Source of the DNA: Luscinia megarhynchos
Taxonomy: Eukaryota > Chordata > Aves > Passeriformes > Turdidae
DNA: 64,000 nt
NCBI GenBank assembly: GCA_034336665.1
Contig: JAPFBE010000013.1
Span: forward strand, 20,129,056 to 20,193,055
Direction: 5' to 3'
In this document: positions 25,801 through 37,800 of the stretch, piece by piece
Numbering within the stretch: position 1 is the first letter of the stretch
Layout: every line of letters starts with the position of its first letter
The notes under the pieces: model-generated
The model's database searches: none
Seen by the model: only the letters and a program-made list of their open reading frames with translations
What the model was told of the DNA's origin: nothing
Program-made: the position numbers and the translations under genes

Positions 25801-28800
25801 GGTGTGGGGGATGGGTGGTTTCACCTCAGGGATGGCTCCATGAGGTGGGGAGCAGGAGGCACTCTCCCGTCTCTGGGAGCTTCCCCTGTGAGCTGCTGGC
25901 ACCAGAGAGCTGATTTGGTGATGGACAGCTTGGGAAACCAATAAAAAAGTTATTTCGCTTTCACAAATCACAGTTGCATCAAGTTAACTGCCTCTTTTGG
26001 TTTCGGTCTCCGGAGGTGTGAGGGTCTCTGGCTGGGGGCTCCAGCCTGGCCCTGGGCTCGCTCTGGGGTCCGGCCCGGCCCCGGCTCTGCGGGGAGCCCC
26101 CGGCTTGGGGGGCCCCCGGGCTCCGCATGGCCCCGGCCCTGGCCACGGCTCGCCTTTCTACCTGGCAGAGAAGAACTCCAGCTGCCCACATTTGTTTCTT
26201 TGCAACCTGGATACAATTGTAACTTCTTTATGCCCGGATGGAATCCTGGATCTCCTAAATTCCCCTGAATAAGAAGAAATGAAGCATGGAGACTACACAA
26301 GTCAGCGGGATGAAGACAAAGTTCCTGGTGGGAAGAGATTGAAAAGATGCAAGTAGCTGAAAACCTTTTTGTGGGCTGTGGGGATTGTGACTTCACTAAA
26401 GTTCCTTTAAACTGTGAAATATACTTGGGGAGGTTTGGATGCTTGAGTAGAAGACTTTTTGCCTCGGGGAAATTGAGCTCTCTCTGTTCTGGGACCGGAA
26501 TATGAACAGAGACATTTGATAGAGAAGCAGATTAAGAGAATTTTTTTTTTCAGCAGCCTGCCTTTAAAAGTGATACCCCAAGTGTGTAACGTAACCCATA
26601 ACACGGCTCTGGAAGGACTGTGTAAATGGGAGGAAAAATTCATAGTTCTGTGGTTCTCAGGCGGATGCAGACTGTGAAGGTGAAGACACCCCCTAAGCCA
26701 TAACCAGAAAAGGGATTTTTCTCTCTGAAGTAAACTGAACTGATTATTTAAGTGTATAACTGACTGAAGTGTTCTCTCTGTATGTTGGTTGGTAAGAAAT
26801 GTGGAATGAAGGGGAGGAGGGAACAATCTAGGAATTTTATCCTGAATTCTAATTCTTTTTTTTTTGTATTATTAATAAATTTCTTCTTGTACCTTTTTAA
26901 GTTTTGAGCCTGCCTTGTCTCTACTCCTGGGTCCTGTCTCAAAAAGAAATTAAATATATTAAGGTTGGCAAACGCAAGTCACACCGTGACAGCTACGCAG
27001 CCATTTTTGCACCTGTGCTCTGGCACAGCAAGGGAATGACAGAGGGTCTCCTGAGTGACACACTCTGGGCCAGCAAAGGAGAGGGGGACCTCAAAAACCA
27101 CCCAAGCTATTGATGAGGGAAAGACCAGTGAATACTGACAGGAGAGAGAGGAGCATGTGAGGAAATGATGAGAGAATATTGTTCATAGCAAAAGAGTCCA
27201 GGATTTTCCATTATTCCTCATTTCTGTCTAGGTACTGTAGTAAAAGGAGAATCTCGAGAAGTTTGAAGGGCAGCTTTATAGACATTTATGGAGAACTTTG
27301 TCAACACTGCAGCACTGGTGAAAACCTTTACAGAAAATATTCATTTAAAAATACTAAAAGTTAAAGTAGTGAAGACAAAAGATATCATGTCTTACTGGAA
27401 AATAGAAGTCAGGATAGTACTAGCACAAGAAAAATGATGCATGCAGATAGTAAATCTCAGGGGGCCTTGAAACCAAAATGACCGAGTGTGTGACGCAGCT
27501 GAGAATGGGAACTGACAGATTCAAAGGGGGTGAAAGGTTCAAAGGCTTAATTCCAGCTGCAACTTTCTGAACTGCTATGAACAAGGTAGGACCACACATG
27601 TGAATGCCAGACAGGGCATTATAAGCACAGAATGATGAAAATCCATAGGGGAAAAAAAGGCATTCTGGGAATTCTAGCATGGGAACAGATGGGAAGAGTC
27701 ACACTTGACATTCGGATACAAAGACTATAGAGAAATTCAAGGCAAAGATCACAGCCTGCAATTTGGGTGGGAGTATGAGCCACTGGAGAAGAGAATTTGA
27801 AGAAATTAATGTTATGAAGAAAGATCAATATCTGTCAACAGTTATGCTGAACTCAAACTGATGGTTGTATATCTACAGAAAAACCCCCAAACCCATAAGA
27901 TCTTCGTTTTATTTCTTTGTTCTTGTGTTAAGAGAAAGTTTTAAAAGAAATACGCAGTTAGCTTTGCTCTTTCTTTCAAGACGTTCATTACTTTGTACTC
28001 CTTTAGCACATTCACTCAGATTTTATTTTTCTTTCAACTTAAGAAGACCATGCTCAATCATTCTGGCTAGTAAAATGTTTCAATGGCTACGATGTGTTTC
28101 ATTTATTTTTGTTTATTTCTTAAGTGTGAACAAAACTAAATACAATATTTTAGCTGAGGCTGTACCACTGGATTATATGAAGATACGCAGTATTGTAATT
28201 CAAACCATTCACAAGCTTAGTAATATTTCTTTCCTTTTTTCTGGTTATCCCTGCTGAACACTATGCATGGGACTTCTCATGAATGGTTACAGCTACAGAG
28301 AGAAAGTGGTTAAAATTATTCCTTGGAATGTCCATTAGCCTATAATTATAAACAATAACTTTAATCTACTATTTCACTGTCAATTACATTAATTCTGGAG
28401 GTTAAAATCCTCAAGAGATTCCCTACAATCTGGAAGGTTCACAAATTCACTGTCCTAGAACGATATTAAAGGTCTGTAAGCTCTATAATTAATTTTCAGC
28501 TTGGCAAAAGACTATCACATATTCCTACATTCTGTGCCTTGGCTGTTTTCAGATCCAATATCTTGCCTTTCTCCTTACCCTGAGTTGAAAAGGGCAGTAA
28601 AAGAATAAACTTCAATATATTTACCTTTTGCTCCAAGGTACGGTGAGTTAGATTAGGCATGGCCACATGTTTTTCACTTTTCTAAAATGTTCTCAAAAAT
28701 TTCTGGTAACTTCAGGTTCTGTTACATCACTAAATATCAGGCCAGCGATACACTACAAAGTTTTCCCTTAATTACATTAACTCTTCTTTCATCTAATTTA

Positions 28801-31800
28801 GTAAATAGTACCTTGTAAATGTACTTATAGAAAGCTGTATATCCCTGTCTTACCCATCTCAGGTTAAATGAATCAAGTTTTAAGGTTAAATCCATCAAGT
28901 TTTCATTAGCTAAATCTCTTATTCTTTTGCTCCTTTTTTCTGTTATCATTGAAACAGAGTGCCCAGAAACTGGACATGATACACAAGTTGGATTCTCATA
29001 AGCATTCAGCGGAACTAGTGGGTACATAGTGCACACTGATTCTGCCTTTGCATCACTATACCATCCATTTATGTACAAACTTTTCACTGATACCCTGACA
29101 GTTCTTCTCTATTTTATATCTGTGCATTTATTTTCCCATCTCCAGGTAGTGCTATGCAGTTTATATTCAGTTTCATCATCTTTGCATCACATCATTTCTG
29201 CAGTTCCTCAGGAATGTTCTGAATTCTAATCACATCCTTCAGAATTTCAGTAGGCACTTGGTACCATGTGTGAATACTGAAAGCATGCTCTGTCCTCACC
29301 CATCCAAGCCATTAATGATTATATTGATTAGAACTGGCCCCAGGATGCCTGACAAGACTTCATTTGTAAAGCTCTTTTAATTTGATGTGCTCATGTCCAA
29401 CATTCAGGGAAACATTTAAAGCTATGCAGATGCCTATGCTGTAAAGACCTAAACATACAACTTACTTCACTAATGGAAAATTCTTAACAGCAATGAACTT
29501 TCTCAAAGGCACTGATAACCAAGTGAATTAGGGTACCTTACACTGTTTTACCTTGCTTTGGAGAAAGCATACTTGGAGAATTCAGAGTTTAACGTAGTAT
29601 ATTTTCCTTCACAAAAGACATGCTGGTAAATGTCCATCATATGTCCATCAACCACTGAGTGATTTCAATGAAATTATACACTCCTGACTCATCAGTTTCC
29701 TTGGTATGAAAGAAGTTTCACTATCCTGAAATTCCCTGGTCCACTCTTACAATTGACTTTTCTCTACCCTTTACAAGTGAAAATTCTGAAATGCAGTAGT
29801 AAACACTCATTTCTAATGTCTCTTTTTTTAATGTTAATACCATCATCCCTGCACCGAGATGATTTTCAGTAACATCAACACCACCAATATACCTCTACTA
29901 AACACAGCAGCAAATACATTTTTTCCAGTTGAAGGATACTCATGAGCTTCAGCAAGGATTAGCTGTGCCATTTGATCTCTGAAGTGAATCTCCTCTTCCT
30001 TCCTGTCTCAAAATGTCAGGAAGGATTTTCAAATTCAGTTCACCTCCTCCCCTACTGAAATCTATTAGAATGTAAAATATATTTTTCATACTTAAAAAAA
30101 ATACATGTCACTTCCCCAGTAGCCACTGAAATCCAGAATCAGTCTAAGCTGGGAAGCCAATGCCAAGGTGCTAAAACTTTAGGCAGAAATAAACAAGAAA
30201 CACTATGGGCTTGGTTTCAAAACCAAACATCCCAGGCAAGGAATATCCATCATTACTACTACAGCAAAGAATTAAAAACACAGATGGAAGTGTATGGATA
30301 ACTGATCTCATGAAAGCTGAAATTTTTTTTATTCTAAAAATGGTGATCAAGTGGCAAAGTAGGTTGTTTTCATTTTAATCACTTTTTCCTGGCTTCTCTA
30401 AAGAGAAAAAAACTCAACCAACCAAAAAAACCCCAGCAGCACTAGACACCACCAAATGCTTCAACACCCTATATATTATTTATATTCAAGGAAAACATTA
30501 TGAAAGAAACTGCATTTCATTTGACATAAATACATCCCCTCCCTGGGCAATTCTGTCTACAAAAGAATGCCTGCAGCTGAAAGAACAGTGTTTTACTAGT
30601 TAGTCTTCACATGACTGCAGCATTAAGATTGCCATATTGCACGTGAGAATACCCTGAGGTCTCATTTCAAACTATCCATTCTGAAGTATCTGCAAAGATT
30701 TGTGTTCATTCCATGATTTTTTTTCACTTCCAGATTCTATCTGCAAATAATTCCTTCTAGACTTCAAATTGTTAAGTCCCTAAAGGCTGGCACTCAGTCT
30801 TGTAGACAAAATCCAGAGAAAGGTTCTGCCTACAATGAGGTAAACTCCACAGCATCTGCACTTCACCTTTCTACTATCTGCACACTTATCACAGACAGAA
30901 GATGTACTTTCAGATTACATACGAAAAAATTGCACTCCTCATTTTTTCTCAAACCAGTTTCTGAAAACCTGTTCTAATTCTAGGTCTCTTGAAAATAAAA
31001 ATACTTAATTACTCAAACTTATGCCTAAAAGGGTAAAAAAAAGGAAATAATTTCCAGAGTTTTCGTATCCAATGAACACAAATTGTCTTGAGAAAAAACT
31101 ATGAGATAGATAAGTAGTGCTGAGAGTGATAATAGATTTGTATCTCTACTATACCATCCTCTTTTTTTTTCCCCCAGCTTATTTAATTTCCAACTACACA
31201 GATGTAAGTATACTTAGCATTATACAGAGGTGAATGGACATTTTCATAGTGACACCTTCTCTCTTTCAAAGAGCAACAAGTGTATTGTGTGTCAGGATGG
31301 TTCTTCAGTTGTCTGCACTCAGATCCACCACTACAATGTTGGGAATCTACAATCCTCTCCTCACTCTCTTATACAATGAATTCACTTGAGATTCTACATA
31401 AGTAAACCCTGTTTCTGTACCTGCCTGAGACCGCACTACCATCCTTGGTACTCTTTTTGTCACATTCAGGTTTGTCTTTGGAGCTACAAACTACTCTCTC
31501 AATTGCAATTTTCCTGCCTTTGCATGAAAGAGGAAATATTATTCTTATGACTTCCTGTTATACAACGTTTTGTTATCAATGTAAATTTCTACAACTTTCT
31601 AAAGCTGTCTGCTAGCTACTAAGTTAATAGAAGAGCTCTGTAAGTTTTATTATCTACTCAGAACAGGTCTAAAACCATGTTTCTGCACAGTATCTTTTCC
31701 ATTTGGCAAGAAGGTACTCCTGCCCCTTCTACTTTCTATGAGGTTTAAATTTTCTTTAGTTGAAGAATATTGTGGAAGACAGCACTGTATTTTTTTAATT

Positions 31801-34800
31801 AAGAGGAAAAAGGATTTTACTTACTAGAAATATTAGAACAAAATCTCAAGCTTAACACATACAAGGAGAGCAAACCTGTCTGGGTAGTTAGTCTCATGCC
31901 TAGGACCTCTCAAAAACATAGAGGCTTCCTTGCCTTTCAGTTTGCATATTATACACTTCTGACCTTAATCTTTGCAGCCTGATCATTGCTGTTTTAAAAT
32001 TTTTCCCCTGCTAATTTTTCCAAGGAAGAAGCTAAAGGCCAGATCAAAGAAACTTTAAATGAGTCATGAAATACCAAAGTCTACTTCCTACAGTAAACAT
32101 GACTAAACTGTTACACATAAAAATATTAAAAGTTAACCCCGCCCAGTGTGATCTATAGGGTGCTATTTCTGCTCACAAAACAGTCAAATCATACTGTCCT
32201 AAGGGCATTAAACTGATGTTTATCCATTTTGGTGAATTTATAAATTTGGCTTCTGAGCACTAGTGCAAATACCTCCAGATCTACTAACATGAAGGGAATT
32301 ACAAAAAGAGAATGCCTAAGAGATGGCAACTATGATTTTTGTATCTCAAGTATCAGGAGCACAAGAAGAGTGAGGATTACAGAACACAGACCCACACTAA
32401 AAATTTCAAATTATTAAACAATTTAAGCATACAATCTTAGAGCTGTGCTTACTAGTTACCCTCCTCCTTGACTGAAAACTGGTCTCAGGAGGAGAAAACT
32501 GAAAGACACCGAGAAGTGTAACAGATTCTAGACAGAATAAATCACATCATGTCTCCCTGATGCAACCCTGGTAAGAACAAATTTGCCTGGAGTAGTATCA
32601 GGTTGCTTCTGCATTCTTCTAGTTCTCAGTGAAGAGGAATTGGACTGATCTTGCAAAGCCTCTTCAAAATTAAAATACAACCACCTGACTGCTGCCAGCC
32701 AGGGAAGCTTTCCATCTCCACTGGGAGCAGCCACCAGTGAGCTAAAGCTTTCTAATCCAGAGCTCTGGGCTACATCGCCTTCCATGGCCTACCCACTTCT
32801 GACCCTCCACAGAAGGTGTTATGCTGACACCAGACTGACAAAATAGCTATGGCCTTACTCAAGAGACTGCATGGCACACATGCCTAGAGGGCGAGCGATG
32901 CCATCACTCCAGCATTACCAGCACTCCTGACAGCAGAGGTTAAACTTCACCTTAGTCCCTCAACACCCCTTATCAGGCCTCAGGGTTTCCTGCAGCCTGG
33001 CAGACATGCTGACACTTCTGCTCACAGGAATCCTCAGGTGCCTCGGCACTGCACCATGTCCTGCTGTGCTTGGCTGGACTGGGCTGTGCTGCAGTGGCTG
33101 CCTAGGACCAGACATTTCTGTATGTCCCTCAGGAGAAAGGCAGCAAGGCCAGAGATAAAACCAACAGTGATTTTCCTCTACTTTATCACTGGATAAGAAC
33201 CAGCTGTGGCAATCAAAGTCACTCCCTAAGAGAGTATCTGCCCAAGAACTAACCAGCATAAACTAGAGATTATATCCAGCCTTATGTCAGCAAGTTAAAC
33301 TCACTGAAAAACACCCTAGTTTACAGCTGCCAGTAAAGCAAATCATCTTCCAGGACAGAAAACCACGAAAATTTTTCCTTCTAGGAATCAGTTAAAGGAA
33401 CAGACTCTGGAAGAATAACAAACATTGTGGAAAAGGGCCAGAACACAAAATTCAAATCATTAATTCAGTCAAATGTCTCTTCAGAAATAAAGACTAAATC
33501 TCAGTATAAACTCAAGTACATAAGTGAAACTTCATGTAACTGTAAATATGTAATGAGCAGCTTATATTCATGGTAATTAGCCAAGTTCAAAGCCTCAGCA
33601 GTGCACAGGAAATTGCAAAAAGGTTTATTTTTAGATACTCAATACCGAAAATTTGTAGAGCACAAATCAAAACTCCAACGCAAAAGAGGCTCTGCTGCTT
33701 TGACCCACATGATTTTCTCTCCATGCCTCTGGCTTTGCCAAACCACCTTTTCCCACTGAAAGCCACACAGGATTTCCTTTCCTCTCCAGCATGTTTCCAC
33801 TCACCTGATTGACTGTGTGTGCAGCTTTTGCTTTACTTATTAAATTGTCCTTATCTTAACCCATGAGCTTCCTCACTTTTACTTCTCTGATTCTCTCCCC
33901 AGTCCCAGGGAAAAGAGCGAGACCACAATAAAGCATTAAAATACTTTGCTGACTTAGAAAAGTCAGTTCTGATTTCTTCATTATGTTGAGAGTAGTAATA
34001 ACAGCTGCATGGAGGGATAATGCTCAGACAAGGTCCACCTTTTGTCTTTTAAATTTTAATTGCTTTTTGGCAGTTGTCCTCTGACTTTCCAGCCCTCTGT
34101 GATGTGAGAAAAAGGACTACATAGGAGACACAAAGACCTCAGGCTCTGTAAGACCTCAGGACTATATAGGGGACATTAAAACCAGCACTTACACTGCAAA
34201 GCTGGACGTGCACATACATTTTTTGTTTACCTACATCCATACCTCCTTTCCTCACCACCCCCATTCTTGTACAGGCACTCACTCCCATGGGGATGTGCAA
34301 ATAGGGTCACAACTTGTCTTCTGGCAACTTACAAAAATTCACAGAAGTTAAAGAAAAAAGAAAGAACAGACAGGACACTATGAAATCTACAGAGATGAGT
34401 AAGATTAAAAATAGGAAGAGAAAGCCTGAGCTCACTGAGATAAGAGTGTGCCTCTATATGTAATAGAAATTTTATCTTAAGTCTAAAAACAAACAGTCCA
34501 AGCCATCCACTTTGCTATTTTTACACTCAAATGAAAGACCCTAACAATTCTGCCACAGAAAAGTTTGTCCTCTGCAAACATGTAGCTAGGTAAAATCACA
34601 GTCCTAGCTGCTGCCCATATTTTTGTAAAAGGAACATCACAGTGTCTTTGCTGCATGGCAGACTTATCAGTAGCAGATACCATGCAGGGTCTGGAAGAGA
34701 TAACAGGCACATTATCAGTAGCAACCACGAAACTCCTTCTTGTGAAAGTCTTTTTTTTTTATTTCAGCAAGCTCTCCAGACATCCCACTTGAGGTGTGAA

Positions 34801-37800
34801 AGGCCTGGAAACTGCTCCAGCCACTTCTGCTGTTTCCATTTAAGCTATCCACAAAAAAGTGATTAAAATGTTGCAGTGTGCTCTGCATCTTACTGAGAAA
34901 AAACTCTATGCTCTCACATAGTGATATTTATTCTGCATTCAAAAATACTGTTTCAGTGCCTGAGTCAAAATATTTTACTGAGCTCACTGCTCCTACACAT
35001 GCTCCTGGATCTAAGTACAGGACACAGAAGCAAGGCTATTTTTGCACAGTAACAGTAGAGCATTAAACATTTCCAATACTCATATGGCAAACTCCCAGGA
35101 CATTCTCCAGCACAGAAAGCATCACAGAATCCGCCAAATGCTTTAGGTCTTTGGCTCACTTTCATAAGCAAGCCTTTCCTACTTTCCAGCCCCACTAAAT
35201 TCAGCAAAACAAGATTCGTAACAGCAAAAATCTCCCTTTGTGAATCGTTTTAATTTGATGTGCTACTGCCTCAGTGGAGGGCCCTGGATCATGGCCAGGT
35301 GCACTGTCTTCACTCTGTAGGGAGCATGCCAACCTCTTCCAGCAGGTGACCATGCTGGGCAGACAGGAGCAAAGACATGGGAAGCTGTCACAGTAAGATA
35401 TGTCAAACCTCATGTAGGTTTTAATCCTTCTTTTTTTCGCCTCTCCCTTCTTATTCTGAAGTGAACAAGTGTCTGCATAGAAAGCAGACCCACTCACTCT
35501 TCATTAAAAACGAACTGCAGAAATACTAAATGTGCATGAAATACAATGTATCTGCAAGCTTTGCATGAACTGTGAAATACACCCTGTGCTCAAGCACTCG
35601 CATTCTCCCCAAAAGAGGGCACAGGAATGATTCTGGATACAACATATACACACTGCTTTGTCCTCTGCTATCTGCATTGCTTACCTTCATTAACAGCATG
35701 AGGCTTAATAATGCAACAAGTACAGTTTGTGAATTTTGCACTGCTGACTGGTCCACGACCTCCACTGGAGGGAAAGAACAACTCCAGCTCCTGAAAACAA
35801 TTGTAATTAAACACATTTTAGATTGATCTAGCTGCACACATCAGCTTTTATCATAAGTAACAACATCTGAATTATCCATAATCACAGAAGATAAGCCTTT
35901 AGGGCAGAATTGTTTTTTTTCTACAAATACTTCTTCCCTAAAATATTATGTTAAATGTATCTTTTCCCCTCTGGCACTATTGCTACAATCATAAAAACAG
36001 GATTGGAGTAATTCTTGCAATGTCTTCCTTTTCAGCTCTGCAATGCAATTGTTCACAGTTGGAGCATTAAAAAGGCTGATGGCAGCCATCATTTGGTAGA
36101 GGTCCTCCCAGTTTTACTAATGCTCTCTCTCTTTCCTCAATATCTTTCCAAATCCAGTCCTTTATACACATATTTTATTTTTGCTTTTTTTTCAAATAAT
36201 ATTTTGCACTATATAAGCAAAAATACAACTACTATCCATTTCTCAGTATGTTTTCTTTCCATACACATAATGGACCTCCTTCCAAATTGCTTACATTTTT
36301 TCCTTTCTTCTTCAATAATTAAACTTTGTCTAAAATTGCTGAGTCACTTCTCATGGCTTATTGGCCCTATAATTTTTTAAAAAGTCTTATTGAATTGAAC
36401 TTGATTAACTTAATTGCTTTGATTTCTCAGATAAATCAAAGGAACCTTTTTGCCTTCAATCTCCTTCTTCCCACCATCATTATTCAGGCATCAGATACCT
36501 TGGGTCTTAGTCCATACTGGGGTGAACTTGGCAGTCAGGTTTCTTTCCTCAGTGATATCTTTTTCACTGTTCACTGCCAGCTTCACACTTTTTCCATACC
36601 ATTTATTCACATATGTTACACCAATCTGCCAATTAACAAATGCGCTAAACCTAGGCTCCATTTCATACCTATTGGTCAAATTCAGCAAGAGAATTGATAC
36701 ATTTCTACTTAAGAGAAAAAGTTACATCCAAGAAATACTACTACCAAATGTATTTGATTTTTTCATGTATAACAGTAGCAATACTAAAGGCTATTTCCTG
36801 GAATTGTCTCCCTTAATTTACTAGCTCAACTTAAGTGGAATAGACTCATATTTAGCCCATGGCACTTCAGCAATTTCTGTAATCCCTTCTTGAAGAATTA
36901 CACAATTCAAACTTGTCGAGGTTTGGATCTTGGACAAAGGCTCTTTCAAAAGAAGGGAAAAGGGCCTTTATTCTTCTGCTGGCAAATAATCCATATTTTA
37001 AGTGGCACACCTGAGACAATAGGGTTCATTCCTTACATCCTTCTACTGATAAAATGCTGCATGATTCAAGGAACTTGTCCCACTCTGTTAATTGCTATTT
37101 ACTCTAAAAGAAGCAGCCAGAAAAAGGCAGTAAAATATATATAATATTTTACACTCAGTTTTATCCATTAAAATTCATAAAATAAACTTATCTCAATAAT
37201 GCCAAAGGACTGGCATAATGGAAGGCCAAACTATAATCTTGTGGAGCATTAAAAAAAATAAATAAATTATTTTCCTTACCTTTTATTCCTGATCTAAAGA
37301 AATTACAAAATTTGGCCTGCAGAGAGACAGCTTAGAGTGTATCAGAGACATACTTTCACTTGTCATTTAGCCATCAAAAGAACAATGCAGCTTTCCACTC
37401 TAAGTGTTCAGCTGACAATATGTTCATCAAATGTGGTGGAGACTTCAGTTTTTTGTCAGGAGTGTTCATTTAGGTTCCTTTATCTTATATTTCTTTCTTT
37501 TCAGCAAATTTTCTGCAGGCACAGCCAACTAGTTTCCATAGCAACTGCTACATAGCCGTGTAATACTAGGCCTACTAAATTAATAAAGGCACAGGGGCAC
37601 TAAATTCACATTTTTGTTTGATTTATTAAAGATTGGTATCAGTAACACCACAAAGATGCACACACCTACAGATGGTTCAGCAAAATAATTCCAGTGTCAT
37701 GAAACAGCTGCAGATGAACAGGGCCTTCAGAGAGCATTTCAAAAATAATGAAATGCAACAAGAACAACAAACTAAAACCTAAGTACATACTTATGCTTCT

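Larger units (their letters stand above)
21534..35684 (-). other. NME7: NME7 intron 7 (largest placed intron)
   Basis: This intron of about 14.2 kb contains a MIR-like relic (23970-24050), a complete 1,207-bp solo LTR (25785-26991), a faint CR1-like remnant near 29300-29350 and an imperfect 45-bp-spaced duplication near 34113-34183. No additional exon was needed: the phases and residues of exons 7 and 8 join directly. The rest, including 30-34 kb, looks like unique intronic DNA. Confidence 0.85.

Noticed and set aside
25968..26396. 142-codon minus-strand open frame, Pro/Gly/Arg-rich
   Set aside because: It lies wholly inside the solo LTR and covers its GC-rich block; composition explains the open frame and no domain is visible.
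27865..28257. 130-codon plus-strand frame with hydrophobic stretches
   Set aside because: T-rich sequence read as Phe/Leu/Ser. No signal, domain or splice context supports a gene.
36015..36824. Three overlapping plus-strand frames of 121-124 codons
   Set aside because: The plus strand here is T- and C-rich, which removes stop codons in all frames at once. No frame shows a domain, and it is NME7 intron 6.
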